Source of the DNA: Sycobia sp. Sy_11 | Taxonomy: Eukaryota > Arthropoda > Insecta > Hymenoptera > Epichrysomallidae | DNA: 64,000 nucleotides | Direction: 5' to 3' | NCBI GenBank assembly: GCA_018907035.1 | Contig: JACCIC010000297.1 | Location: 1-64,000 of the forward strand | Shown here: positions 21,720 through 32,316 of the stretch, in pieces | How positions within the stretch are numbered: position 1 is the stretch's first letter | Layout of the letters: each line of letters starts with the position of its first letter | The notes under the pieces: generated by a model | What the model was told of the DNA's origin: nothing | Databases searched by the model: none | The model's input: only the letters and a program-made list of their open reading frames with translations | Program-made: the position numbers and the translations under genes

Positions 21720-22460
21720 GCCAATATAACCTGTTCATCTTTTATTGCATAGTGGCTGTCCCCGCCTCCCTCGATTGCACAAGAACTAAAAGCAACATCT
21801 GGGAAATCGCACGAAGCAGTCAGTTCCTCTCTTTGGCCACCAGAGACCCTCATTTTCAGTCGAAAATTTTTACTGCAGTCTCGTCCATAAGCGTCGGCGA
21901 TCTCCCCTTATTATCTCTGACGAAGACTATTATAAGCTCAGAAAGCGTCGCGAAATTTTCCAAGAACTTGTGGTAACAGGACGCAAAGCCTAGAAACTCA
22001 CGCAGCTGTTTCATGCTAAGAAACCGTACTTCTACGAATCCGAATTTACTTTTCTGTTTATTAATGGCCAGGCCAGCATCAGAAATCGTTCGCAGAATCT
22101 GTTCGATCTATTTTGAGGTACTTGTCAGAGCTTTCCATATGCAGAGCTTGTCTCTAGGCTACTGAAAGTTGGCATCCCACCGGCGACACCATACGGCATA
22201 CGGGTTTATTCAAATAACCCAATGCCTGGAACAGTAAAGACAGAGAGGTACTGTGATTTCTTCTGAAGCAGGATTTGGTGGTAGACTGAATTTTCCGATA
22301 ATCCACGCAAAATCTGTAGCTCGCGTTGCTCTTGCAAACATAAGGACGGGGCTAAACCACTCGTTAGTTGATCTTGTGAATTACGCATTCATTAAGCATT
22401 TGATGTGTTATGCGTCAGCTGACGTACTATTCTGCTCAACATATCCTGCATCGATGTTAA
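21720..22460 (-). pseudogene. Gypsy pol fragment
   Basis: A broken reverse transcriptase piece related to the Gypsy element at 33622-37960. On the minus strand VYHQILLQKKSQYLSVFTVP and RMPYGVAGG mark the palm (22330-22170). Next comes a stretch matching the QKSKVGF-type block near 22045 and HKFLENFATLSE near 21970. A remnant toward RNase H ends at the (TA)n tract. Stops, frameshifts and deletions throughout, including loss of the active-site region. No LTR is visible on either side. Confidence 0.7.
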
Positions 22461-23154
22461 TATAAAAGTTTTTGTTTTACTGCGCACTGTCGAGGTAACA
22501 TAGATTTTCATATATTTCTTCTCCCTGCGTACGTGTATTTTTGCAAATTCGCTCTCATTTTCGCACTCTACAAAGTCCACCAAGCTATAGTTATCTAGCA
22601 GTCTGCGGTGCAGCCTGGCAGCCCTTTTAAACGGGGAACCGCGACTTTTAAGTTGAACTTCGTCTAAAATTTTCTATTGAGATCAAATTTTATTTGTAAT
22701 CAAGTTCAAAATAAAAATTAAAATTAATTTAAATAAAAAAAAAATTTTCTGTAAGATTCCAAAACAGCAAAAAAATTACATAAACAATTACCTAATTCAA
22801 ACAAAATGAGTAAAGAAAAAATTTTTTAATCATTTATTACTAATAAATTAATCAATGCTAAATTAATGAATCACTTACATAATTCAAGTAACTAACTCGT
22901 TAAGTAATGCTCGTTTAACGGTCGTTAAGACGTAAAAAAAGAAAATAACCAACAAGAGAAAAAATGTTACGTATGTTGTTTTGTGAATTAAAAAATAGAG
23001 AAAAAAAATTTCAAGGTTATTATTTAATCGTATGACAAAAAAATTCATTATTAGCAGCGACGACAAAAATAGTTGTATTATTTATTATTAATTATATTTC
23101 CAATTGTTTTATTTTTAATTCTTATTGGATATTAATAATTTTTAGAATATGTCA
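22461..23154. other. AT-rich spacer, no gene seen
   Basis: A minus-strand frame at 22583-22461 (VRREKKYMKIYVTS) may belong to the Gypsy fragment. From 22690 on only AT-rich sequence. Confidence 0.4.
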
Positions 23155-23380
23155 TTTTTCACCTGGTACGGCACCTTGCGACTTCTACTTAATCGGTGAC
23201 TTGCATTTGGTAATAGAAGGTAGGCGTTATACGGTCCTCGAGAACACTCGAAAGGCAAAGATCGCCAGTTTCAAGATGATCTCTTGAACAACATGAAAAA
23301 ATCATTTGAAGTGCTGCTCAAAAGTGCTAAGCTTTGTATTGACTCGGAAGGAGACCATTTTGATGCAAATAAATGACTTT
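23155..23380 (+). pseudogene. mariner transposase C-terminal remnant
   Basis: A + strand scrap of the end of a mariner transposase. PGTAPCDFYLIGDLHL holds the third catalytic Asp, then a frameshifted piece with KKSFEVLLKSAKLCIDSEG-like order (23290-23355). No terminal repeats or N-terminal half seen. Confidence 0.65.
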
Positions 23381-24053
23381 GGAAAAAATAATTTATTTTT
23401 GCATTGTATTTTAAACCATAATCACAAAAAATACAAAATAAACATGTATATTTTGTAAAATTTACATAAACACTTTGTACTAATCCTTTATTTTCGGATC
23501 TGAACGCAAATTACCTAACTATTTAGTAAGTTTTCCTAAAATTGTTCTAAAATTAACTTAATTTTATCTCTTCATGTATAACGTGTGTAACATAGCAGTT
23601 CTATTCAATTTTTTATTGAATCATATGTTTTAATACATATTAAATTTAATATATATTCTACATTTTTACATTCTGTTGTATAGTTTTCAAAAAATATATT
23701 AAGATAAAGGCATATGCACAAATATTGCTTAATAAAAACATAAAGTAAGATAACAAGACATTATTAATTTTATAATATGATTTTTACATTTACTACTATA
23801 TAAATATCTTATTTCCACATCAAAGACATTTAACAAAGATATTAGTTATGCAAATTTGTTTTCTTTTTCCCCGATAATAATTTATACTTCCAAACTGTTT
23901 CACATAATGTATTATTAATATTTTTTGAAATAGTAATCTAGAAATTATATATTTTATTAACATATGTAACAATTTTTTATTATATAAAAATACATTGAAA
24001 ATACATTTACAGAATTTCAGTTATTATGATAATATTAATATACATTCTAATAC

Positions 24054-24056
<3 letters not shown>
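23381..24056. other. AT-rich spacer, no gene seen
   Basis: No frame, repeat or motif beyond AT-rich sequence. Confidence 0.5.

Positions 24057-24104
<48 letters not shown>
24057..24104. repeat. (TA)n microsatellite
   Basis: About 24 TA units directly abutting the left end of mariner B. Confidence 0.95.
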
Positions 24105-24108
<4 letters not shown>

Positions 24109-25336
24109 GTTGTCAAATATCTCCCTTCCGCTTTTTTGCTCTCATTAAATGCTTTAAAAAAGTGTTACAGTGGTTGGATTTACTTGAAATATGCGCTGTT
24201 TTGTTCGATAATCTGCTTCCATCTAGATGGTAATTTCATAATACCTCTCTCGTAGAAACCCCCCTGCTTATTTGCGAAGAACTCGGACAGCCACTTTTCA
24301 CAAGCCTCTTTTGAGTCCAACTTTATACTACCAAGGGCGTTCGACATGGACAGAAACAGATGGTAATCACTTGGCGCTATGTCCGCGCTATATGGTGGAT
24401 GTGATAAAACCTCCCATTCGAACTCCCGTAGCTTCTGACGAGACATCAACGAAGTGTGTGGCCTGGCGTTGTCCTGGTGCAACACTACACTCTTTCTGTT
24501 GGCTAATTGTGGATGCTTTTGGTCGATAGCCTGCTTCAAGCGATCCAGTTGTTCACAGTAGATGGTAGAATTACGCGTCTGCCCATATGGAAGCACCTCA
24601 TAGTGCATTATTCCCTTAAAATCCCAACAAACATACAGCAAAACCTTCCTGGCCGTCAATCCCGGCTTGGCCACTGTTTGGGACGGTCCGCGGGCCTTGG
24701 ACCACGAACGTTTTCGCTTGATATTGTCGTATGTGATCCATTTTTCGTCGCCAATCACCATTCGCTTCAAAAATTGGTCGAGTTCGTTCCGTTTCAGCAG
24801 CACATCGCAGGCGTTGATTCGGTCCAGAAGGTTTTTTTTCGTCAAATCATGCTGCACCAAAACATCAAGCTTTTTTGTATCCAAACTTCTGCAGATGGTT
24901 TAAAATGGATTGGTGACTAACTCTCAACGCGTAGGCGATATCACGAGATGACACATGCTGGGCTAACTCGATAGATTCCATGATTTGATCGGTATTCGTC
25001 GTCATAGCTCTTCCGCCGGCTGGTTTATCTACGGTGTCGTTTTCACCGGTTCTGAATCCTTGAAACCATTTCTTTGCGATTCGAAGTGATAGTGTGCCAT
25101 CCCCCAAAACACCACGAATCTTACAGAACGTTTCTTTAGCAGATTTGCATTTTACGAAGGAAAACTTTAAAATAGCGCGAATTTCGGCGTTAGTAAACTC
25201 CACGTTTACACGTCTATAACTTTTGAACGTAATATCCAAACTAATCATGCATAGCGTCGTTTTGTACGTTATCTCAAGACCTGTACATATCCGCGAAATT
25301 CATAAGACATAAAGGCGGAGATATTTGACAACCTAA
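24105..25336 (-). mobile_element. mariner element B, nearly intact
   Basis: 1,232 bases with terminal repeats TTAAGTTGTCAAATATCTCC (left) and the inverted TTAGGTTGTCAAATATCTCC (right), flanked by TA. It codes for a transposase on the minus strand with a single visible frameshift. The left end sits in a (TA)n tract. Confidence 0.92.
24180..25248 (-). pseudogene. mariner B transposase with one frameshift
   Basis: A mariner transposase of the Hsmar1-like (cecropia-type) group. N-terminal DNA-binding half 25248-24865: AEIRAILKFSF, LGDGTLSLR, SSRDIAYALRVSHQSILNHL. Catalytic half 24884-24180 with all three Asp in place: VIGDEKWITYDN, VLHQDNARPHTS and SADIAPSDYHLF. The C-terminus is ERGIMKLPSRWKQIIEQN. 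The halves are in different frames and meet in a short A run after KFGY, where one base appears to be missing. Otherwise no stops, so this is the least decayed DNA transposon in the window. Only the frameshift keeps it from being called a gene. Confidence 0.92.
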
Positions 25337-25528
25337 TATAATTAGCTTCTATAATAATTTCAAAAAAGAACAGAGAAATTCATTAGTAAAAAGAATCCAT
25401 AACTTTAAAAAAGAAAATAAATTTAATTATTCATTATTATTTATTAGAATTGAATAATCATTTAGATAATTTCATTGGATGTAGTATCGTTATTTACGAA
25501 TATTTAATTAGACTTATTTAAAGAAATA

Positions 25529-26624
25529 ATATAAGAAACAAATAAGTTTCCAGCGTTTTTTCCAAAATGTAAGGTTTTATTATGAAAACATGGTTACGTA
25601 TCCTTTATTCATAATATTGTTCATCGGAACCTATATGTTTTTTCTAACTTTTCGGCAATTTCTGAATTCTTAACCCAAAAAATTCACGTCTTTCGCAGCC
25701 AAGAATGTATCGAGCGAATTTTTGATTGTCTCCAAGGAACGGAAGCCTATACCCGTAAGAGCGTTCTGCATTGATTGAAACAAGTAATAGTCAATTGATG
25801 CCAAGTCTGGGCAGTAGGCTCGTGAGGTAAAACTTCCCATCCACTAATCTCCAAATAGTTTTTGATTGAATGCGCAACATGTGGTCGAGCATAATCGTGA
25901 TGAAAAATGACGGACTCTCATCTTCTGGCCGTTTTTCTTGTAATGCTCGTTTCAAACGAATAAGTTAGGTTCGATACAATGATTCTTTGATGCTTTAACC
26001 ACTTGGAAGCTGTTCATGTTGTTCGACACCCTTTTGATCCCACCATATTCAGAGTAGGATCTTATTTACATGAGTATTTGTTTTCGACGTCGATTGTGCG
26101 GGCGCGTCAGGCTTTGCATACGATTTTTGCGTTTAGGGTTAACATCATAAATCCGATTTTCATCACAATACAATGTAAAAAAGATTAGTTTTATATCGTT
26201 GCAACAACATTTCGGACATGTCTCACCTTCAATTTGTACGGCACATAGTTTCCAATCTTTTGAATGAATCCCAATGCTTTTGGGTACAGGGGACCGGTTT
26301 ATTGCGTAATATCCATTGTTACAGCAAGTTTTTTTGAATCGCGGAACTTCAAGCAACAAAGCGTCTGATTCCTCGTCTTCAAAACTGTAAGACTTTCCGC
26401 AGCGATCCTTGTCTTAAACTTGAAAATGACCACTTTTGAGTCGTTTGAACCAGTCACGACACTTAGAGTCACCAATACCTCCCGCTCCATATGTTTCCGA
26501 AAGCAAACAATAGGCTTCAACTGCACTTTTCCTCGTATTGCAGAATAGAATTTGCTTTTCTATCCGGGATCCTCTAGTGATACTATCTTTTGACAAAAGC
26601 TGAAAACTTACTTGTATGCCCTAT
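25529..26624 (-). mobile_element. mariner element C, decayed
   Basis: Terminal repeats are visible though worn: left AACAAATAAGTTTCCAGCG, right on the minus strand TATAGGGCATACAAGTAAGT. Both resemble the ends of mariners near 30364 and 50491. Contains a broken transposase on the minus strand. Confidence 0.75.
25640..26596 (-). pseudogene. mariner C transposase, inactivated
   Basis: The N-terminal region at 26570-26414 has FCNTRKSAVEAYCLLSETYG and CRDWFKRLKSGHFQV, the helix-turn-helix of a mariner. The middle (26359-26066) has frame-shifted pieces. The second catalytic Asp region reads VIFHHDYARPHVAHSIKNYL near 25915-25850, then WEVLPHEPTAQTWHQ where the third Asp block has decayed. Many stops and frameshifts. 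Confidence 0.8.
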
Positions 26625-26630
26625 ATATAT

Positions 26631-26792
26631 ATGGTTAAAATCTTTAAAGTCATTCAATGTTCACTTGCTCTGGGAAGCTTGAATTTTACCGATAATATGT
26701 GCGTCCACTGTTCAGATGAACACAGCAACTTTGCTTCAAAAGTTCCTTGCATCGTGAAGGGACAAAAATTTGACCTGCTACATATTAATTGA
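26631..26792 (+). CDS. Small open frame of unknown nature
   Basis: An ATG-to-stop frame of 53 codons that overlaps nothing recognised. It contains CVHCSDEHSNF and VPCIVKGQKFDLLHIN. Codon use is not extreme for the region. It starts directly outside mariner C in a (TA)n-like run. It could be an exon of the candidate gene ending at 27136, or chance. Confidence 0.2.
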   Translation: MVKIFKVIQCSLALGSLNFTDNMCVHCSDEHSNFASKVPCIVKGQKFDLLHIN

Positions 26793-27078
26793 AAAGCTAA
26801 ATTTTCTTTGGCTTTCTATTGTAATTTATATAACTTTAAAGTCGCTTTTTTCAAACAGACGTTTTCCCAGCAAGTGATGTCTAAAAAGTGACTGGAGGTA
26901 TCGATTTCATATTTTAATAGAATATTCAGTACATCAATACTATCGTCTTAACCTTCAAGTTGTTCATATTTTGATTTTAACTTATAATTTCACTCCATTT
27001 ACAAAAATGTGTTTTTCAGAAAATGATACCATTTTGTTCATTTTCGATGAAAGAAACATTTAAGCTTTTCTGTTTCAG

Positions 27079-27136
27079 ATCACCAGGAAAGTTGAAAGTA
27101 CCTCCGCCAGTAGATAACTTTTCTTTATTCGCTTGA
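27079..27136 (+). CDS. Possible short terminal exon of a host gene
   Basis: A strong acceptor (CTTTTCTGTTTCAG) is followed by 18 codons reading SPGKLKVPPPVDNFSLFA, then TGA and an AATAAA at about 27173. The Pro-rich, non-AT-biased peptide between an acceptor and a poly(A) signal is unusual in this AT-rich stretch. The upstream exons are not identified; the small frame at 26631 is one candidate. Family unknown to me. Confidence 0.35.
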
Positions 27137-27466
27137 TTTGTTATTCTATATTTTATTGTATTTTTATTGTAAATAAATCTTTTTGATCATAAAAATTGTT
27201 TTCTTTTCCTTCCATAAATATTTAAAAAGTTAAAAAGACATTTGTTTGATTATATTCAATAGTTTCCAAGAAAAAAATTATTCAATATATTTTTTTCACG
27301 CGTTTCCTTTGGTTTCTCCGAAAAATCCAGACCTATGTATGCCTGATTATAATTAATCGTTTATGTCAAATATGCCCGAATGATATATTCAGGCTTCTTA
27401 ATTGAAAACCTTATCTTGTTTTCTTTATTTTTCGGCATTATTTATTTATCTTATGCGTATGTGTAC
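27137..27466. other. AT-rich 3' flank, no gene seen
   Basis: Probably the 3' flank of the preceding exon candidate, with AATAAA near 27173. Nothing else recognised before the SINE. Confidence 0.4.
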
Positions 27467-27474
27467 CACTAAAA

Positions 27475-27681
27475 TTTTTTTTTTTTATTTTATGTTATTT
27501 AATGTTGCTCTATTTATGCTATTATCGGTGCTAATCAGCGATGGAGGTCTACGATGTGTTTGTAAACAAAGCACATGTAAATAATTACAGCGGTGTCTGT
27601 ATCAATCGGTCGAAACCGGGGTTTGAACTTGATCACCAAGTTACTAGTCCTTCGCTCTAGCGATCGAGCCATCGTAGGCCT
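27475..27681 (-). mobile_element. tRNA-derived SINE, copy 2
   Basis: Same family and orientation as 13981-14191, with the tRNA-like head GGCCTACGATGGCTCGATCG, a B box, and a terminal A run interrupted once. Flanked by CACTAAAA at 27467-27474 and 27682-27689. More substitutions and small deletions than copy 1 (for example one lost base pair near the B box), so it is probably older. It sits just upstream of the ATG10 first coding exon. Confidence 0.9.
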
Positions 27682-27843
27682 CACTAAAACATTTGATTTT
27701 TATCATTTTTTATACGTGAAATTTTAATCAAATTTAAATAATCTGAATTTCAATACTTTTAATAATTTCAGCTGAAGAAAAAATATCTAGTAGTCATAAA
27801 AAATACTAAATACTACAACACTAAAACGGATTATTATTCAGAA

Positions 27844-27951
27844 ATGGATAGTTCTGGTAAAATTACGTGGGAAGATTTTATAAATAATTGTAAAGACCTT
27901 GTAAGGATATCCAATGAGATAAATGACCATTGGCACTTTGTAGGTGACATG
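27844..27951 (+). CDS. ATG10: ATG10, first coding exon
   Basis: ATG10 is the E2-like enzyme that passes ATG12 to ATG5 during autophagosome formation in the cytoplasm. This exon gives 36 residues with the family's N-terminal pattern: ITWEDFINNCKDL, then VRISNEINDHWHF, where Phe, the Ser after Ile, and the Trp of the DxW pair are expected. An acceptor (AATAATTTCAG, exon from 27772) precedes 72 bases of 5' untranslated sequence. The donor is GACATG/GTAGGT, phase 0. An alternative donor 9 bases earlier (CACTTT/GTAGGT) is possible. It joins in frame with the exon at 41528. The exon is AT-rich like its surroundings but free of stops. The assignment rests mainly on the second exon. Confidence 0.75.
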
Positions 27952-28584
27952 GTAGGTAGTTCAACATTGCCAACATATATTATGCGGAAGTTCCTGCTTA
28001 AGCGAATTAGGGAAATACTCATTACTGAAATATTGAGAAAAATTAAAGTATAAAATCAGTAAAAGACTATAGAAAATTTCAACTAAAAAAGTTTGCAAAA
28101 GAAAAGAGAGAGGTATCTTAAGCTTAGGGATGCTGTGATACATACATATTCAATATAAAAAAATTAATTAAGAATGGAACAATGCAATACAGTGATATTG
28201 TATCAAATCGGTTTCTTTATTTGCTATTTAGGAAAATTTTGAATCTAATACATTCCCTTCTACTGATTTATTATTTTTGCTTAATAATATTATTCGTAGG
28301 ATAAACACGCAAGACTAATGATAATGTTTTGATTTTATAAATTTACATTTTTTTACATAATTCCACATATATTTTAATACTATTAAATGCTAATGATTTC
28401 CTTTCGTATGTATTTGATAACAATTTTTATTGCAGAAAATCACCTTCTACGTTTGTTGCCTTTAAAAAAAATATTTTAACGATATACGTGAAATACTAAT
28501 GAGATATTTTCTGTTCTTTTGTTTAATACGTTTTTGATTAATTTTGTAATGATAGCTTAAAATATAATCGAAAAAATGTAATCT
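27952..28584 (+). other. Start of the long ATG10 intron
   Basis: AT-rich sequence after the donor. No element recognised until the mariner remnant at 28585. Confidence 0.5.
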
Positions 28585-29160
28585 GTCATACGTAAAAAAT
28601 GTCGACAAACCATTGATCAACTCAGTGAGATGAATGAAATATCATGGAGTTCCGGTGAGAGGATTTTATCCGAAGCTTTGCTCATGGAAAAAGTTGCAAC
28701 CAAATTTGTTCCTCGTCTTCTCCCAGATGAGAAAAAGGAACGACGAGTTCCAGCATATTCGTGCTTCTAAATTGGCTGGAAGAAGACCTTAATTTTTTTA
28801 TTATAGATACGTCCTCGAAACAAAGTTCAAGCGTCTGAAATAGAAATTACTACAAAAGATAAAATAAAATTAGATTATAAATGAAAAATAATAAAAAAAA
28901 ACAATAAGCTATATTTACTATGTTAGCAAAGACCAGATCTTTGATGCACAGGTGCCTGGTTGTTCCATTATAACAATGCATCGGCCCATACCGATCTCAG
29001 TAAAGCAGTTTTTTGCGAAAAAAGGCATAACACCAATCGTTCACACCCCTGCTTAGCGGATCTAGCCCTTTGTGATTCTTTTTCATTCCCAGATTTAAAA
29101 ATGACATGAGAGGAAAGGATTTTATCATAAATGATTCATTCCAGTAAAGTGGAGAGCACG
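28585..29160 (+). pseudogene. mariner-like transposase remnant D
   Basis: On the + strand, TIDQLSEMNEISWSSGERIL and EKVATKFVPRLLPDEKKERR (28605-28750) match the second helix-turn-helix region of mariner-type transposases. Further on, DLALCDSFSFPDLKM near 29060 matches the third Asp block. The part between is badly broken. No terminal repeats recognised. Confidence 0.65.
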
Positions 29161-29189
29161 TATCTTTTTTTATTAATATAAAAATTATG

Positions 29190-30364
29190 TTTTACACATA
29201 AGTCAGAAGGGTAGGGCTTTTATAAATATTATACAAAGAAATTGAGAATATGCATAGGGTATATATAGTAGCATGCTACTATTTCGAGGCTATAATTGTA
29301 AAAAATGGCTTATACATTTACAATTCAAAGTATTGTCCTTCCTTCATCAATAAATAATCTGAATAAGTAATGTCTGCAGAATATGGCCGGTCGGGTAAAA
29401 CTTCTCATTTTAACGATTCCAAGTATGTCTTCACCACATTCATAACTTGGGGTCAAGTATGGTCGTGCTGGAAAATCACGTGGTCATGATTTTGCGGCTG
29501 TTTGTCTTTCAATGCACGACTCAAACGCCTTAATTGGGTTCCATATCGATCGGCTGTGATTGTTTCAGTCGGTTTTCACAGCTCATAATATACTATGCCG
29601 AGTTGGTCCGATATAAATACTGAGCATGACCTGGGAACAATGAATATTCGGTTTAGCCGTCGATATGAAAGCTTGGTTGGCATATCCCCATGATTTTCTG
29701 CGTTTGAGATTATCGTAATGAACTTATTTTTCATGCTCAGTCATATTGCGATGCAAAAATCCCTTCTGTCTTTGCCTTGCCAGCAACTGTTCAATAGCAA
29801 GCAAACGCCCGTTCAACATATCTCGGTTTTAATTTGTACGGCACCCAACTTCCTTATTTCTGAATCATTTTCATGCCTCTCAGACGTTTTGAAATAACGT
29901 GTTGCGTCACTACCCACGTCCTACCAATTCTTGTTGAGTTTGACACGAGTGTTGATCCAGTAATGCCACTAATTATGTGTCTTCAAAAACTCTCTCTCTT
30001 CCACCGCCATCCTGGTCTTCGAAGTGAAAATCACCCTTCTTGAAGCGCTGAAACCACTCTCAGCATGTTCTTTCACTAATAGTGGCCTCACCATAGATAT
30101 TTGAGAGCATTCAATGATCCTCATTCGCAGATTTCTTCATATTAAAGCAGAAAATGTAATCCTCCCGTAAGTAACCAGAATTGGGCTCGTAAACTGACAT
30201 GTTTAATAAAGAATAACTTTATGATGCAAATTGATTAAAATTTCGATGACGTTATGTTTAGAAATACCTAAGCTTATTGTATGACTTCTACGATTTATTT
30301 ATTTCGACTACCACTTACCGCTACAGCCATCTATTACAAAACGGCGGTAGCAAAGTTGTACACC
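29190..30364 (-). mobile_element. mariner element E, decayed
   Basis: Transposase pieces on the minus strand: EDYIFCFNMKKSANED (30150), ARQRQKGFLHRNMTEHEK (29770), YDNLKRRKSWG (29730), STAKPNIH (29660), then decayed second and third Asp regions at 29510-29370. The right terminal repeat reads on the minus strand TAGGTGTACAACTTTGC, like the mariner ending at 50491. Left end approximate. Many stops. Confidence 0.75.
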
Positions 30365-30384
30365 TAATAGGTTGTACTTTCCTA

Positions 30385-30560
30385 ACATAGTATATTAATT
30401 ATTTTATTTTTATTTTTCAATTTTAATTTTATTTTTAGTAATGATTTCAATTTCAAAATCTACGGGGGTGATTATAAACAAGGACGGCCTGACTATCAAT
30501 ATATTAATATACTATGTATTATATATGTATTATTGTATGAAGACTGTAAGGCTGATGTTT
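30385..30560 (+). repeat. Dispersed repeat family T, copy 2
   Basis: Begins CTAACATAG, then TTTTATTTTTAG, CTACGGGGGTGATTATAAAC, AAGGACGGCCTGACTATCA and GACTGTAAGG. Same order as the copy at 37975-38225. Confidence 0.6.
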
Positions 30561-30800
30561 ATTAATCAGGCAAAATTTTTCCTAAATTGTTTGACCGGCG
30601 AGCATGAAAATCGTACACAGAATTGCAACTAGGAATGTTGGTACATGCGCAAATCATATGATCATATATGGTGCTACACTCTAGTAAATTCTGCTCCAAC
30701 GGTGGCTAACTTTACGGGCGTTTTTATGCTGATAGGGATCAGGACAAAAGAAATTATAAATAATTAGACTTTTTGAAGTACTACATGTTCAATTAAAATT

Positions 30801-30940
30801 AATAAATATTTTACTTGGTCTTACAGTCCAATTCAGTAAACTAAAATTAATATAATTGTATTTTACTTTTGTCGACTGCCCATATACAAAATAATAAATA
30901 TTGTTTTATTGGTCTTACAGTCCAATCAATTCAATCTAAA

Positions 30941-30973
<33 letters not shown>

Positions 30974-31200
30974 AAAAATAAAAATAAATAAAAAAAAAAT
31001 AAAATAAAAATTAAAAATTAAATTAAAATTATAATGACAGTCTGACTGTCATTATAATTTAAATTTAATTTTTAATTTAATTTTTATTTTTAATTTTTAT
31101 TTATTTTTATTTTTAATTATTTTTATTTTTATTTTTTTTTTTATTTTAATTTTATTTTTAGATTGATTGGACTGTAAGACCAATAAAAAATATTTATTAA
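30801..31200. repeat. Large palindrome built from repeat family T and 108 bp satellite sequence
   Basis: Centred at about 31041 on a near-perfect palindrome (ATTATAATGACAGTC and its inverse). The left arm from 30904 (ATTGGTCTTACAGTCCAATC) and right arm to about 31200 (GATTGGACTGTAAGACCAAT) mirror each other over roughly 140 bases, through A/T-rich tracts. The left arm is preceded at 30801-30900 by one inverted satellite unit with GTCGACTGCC and TCTTACAGTCCAATTC. A head-to-head pair of family T ends is the likely origin. Confidence 0.8.
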
Positions 31201-31394
31201 TTTTTAAAATTAATATATAATAATATCAATATATGTTTATATCAATACTAATACGTATCAATATATAATTAATTAAAAATTATAATCTGTAACATTGAGC
31301 TAATAATAACAACAAAATATTATTAATTTTAATAATCAAATAAAAATATATAAAAAAAATATAACAGAGATGTAAACATTAAAGTATATACATT

Positions 31395-31422
31395 TATATA
31401 TATATATATACATATATATATA

Positions 31423-31509
<87 letters not shown>

Positions 31510-31521
31510 GCGCGCGCACAT
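31395..31521. repeat. 127 bp alternating purine-pyrimidine tract
   Basis: (TA)n, then ACGTACAC, about 35 AC units, then about 12 CG units, with strict purine-pyrimidine alternation throughout. This is the sequence type that adopts left-handed Z-DNA. Confidence 0.95.
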
Positions 31522-31839
31522 GAACATGTCATCATCTTATTTCGGCGAGGAAAACTACTTCATAATACCGCCGAAATAAGGCGTTGGCTTGCGCATGCTC
31601 ATATGTGAGAAGCGTATGTTTTCCGACGAAGGTCTTTCAGGTAGCGCAATATGTACATTAGCGATGCGCTAGTGTACAATTTTTTAATGTTTAATTTACG
31701 GTAAAAACAGTACTTGTAACAATTAAATCACATTGTAAATAAAATAAATAGTTAACATAAAAATAGTAACACATGTTTCGAACAAAAATTATAAAATTAC
31801 ACTAATATTAAGGCTAAGAATAAGAAAAATAAATAACAC
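31522..31839. other. No gene seen
   Basis: Mixed sequence with a short inverted pair (TTTCGGCGAGG and CCGCCGAAAT near 31540-31576). Nothing coding recognised. Confidence 0.4.
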
Positions 31840-31892
31840 ATAAAATAAGCCATAAAAACGAGGAGCAGATAGAGGGATTGTGGATGGTTATA

Positions 31893-31950
31893 GAAAAATC
31901 GGGTATATAAAGCCCCGATTTTTCCACAAAAAAGTAGTCTCGGTCTCAGT
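31893..31950 (+). promoter_or_regulatory. TATA-box promoter inside a hairpin
   Basis: TATATAAAG at 31904-31912 sits exactly in the loop of a perfect 11 bp inverted repeat, GAAAAATCGGG and CCCGATTTTTC. An initiator-like TCAGTC follows about 40 bases downstream. The arrangement is seen directly; promoter activity is inferred. Confidence 0.6.
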
Positions 31951-32055
31951 CCAGAAGCAGCAGCGAGTCCAGTATCAGTATCAGTCAGTCTCAGTCTCAG
32001 TCGCAGTCCAGTAAAAGAAGCAGTCTCGAGCAGTCGAGGAACAGTAACATCAGCA

Positions 32056-32056
<1 letters not shown>

Positions 32057-32118
<62 letters not shown>
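32057..32118. repeat. (CT)n microsatellite
   Basis: About 31 CT units in the leader of the LTR-like module. Confidence 0.95.
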
Positions 32119-32119
<1 letters not shown>

Positions 32120-32316
32120 AGTAAGCAATAAAATTATTTACAAATTAATTATTATATTCGTTGTTTTTCTCTCCTCTGTCTCACATCTTTCCATCATTCG
32201 GGGAAGTGGCTGGTCCTCCTTCATGGTAGGACTGTACATGCCCCTCTCTTTGTTTTTTACACAAATAAAACATACATATTCTCTATGATAGGGAAATAAA
32301 TCGGCAGGCCCGAGGC

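Noticed and set aside
31329..31535. Open frames over 60 codons across the AC/CG tract, and similar frames at 33444-33677 and 60326-60598
   Set aside because: They are translations of dinucleotide repeats with no other coding evidence.
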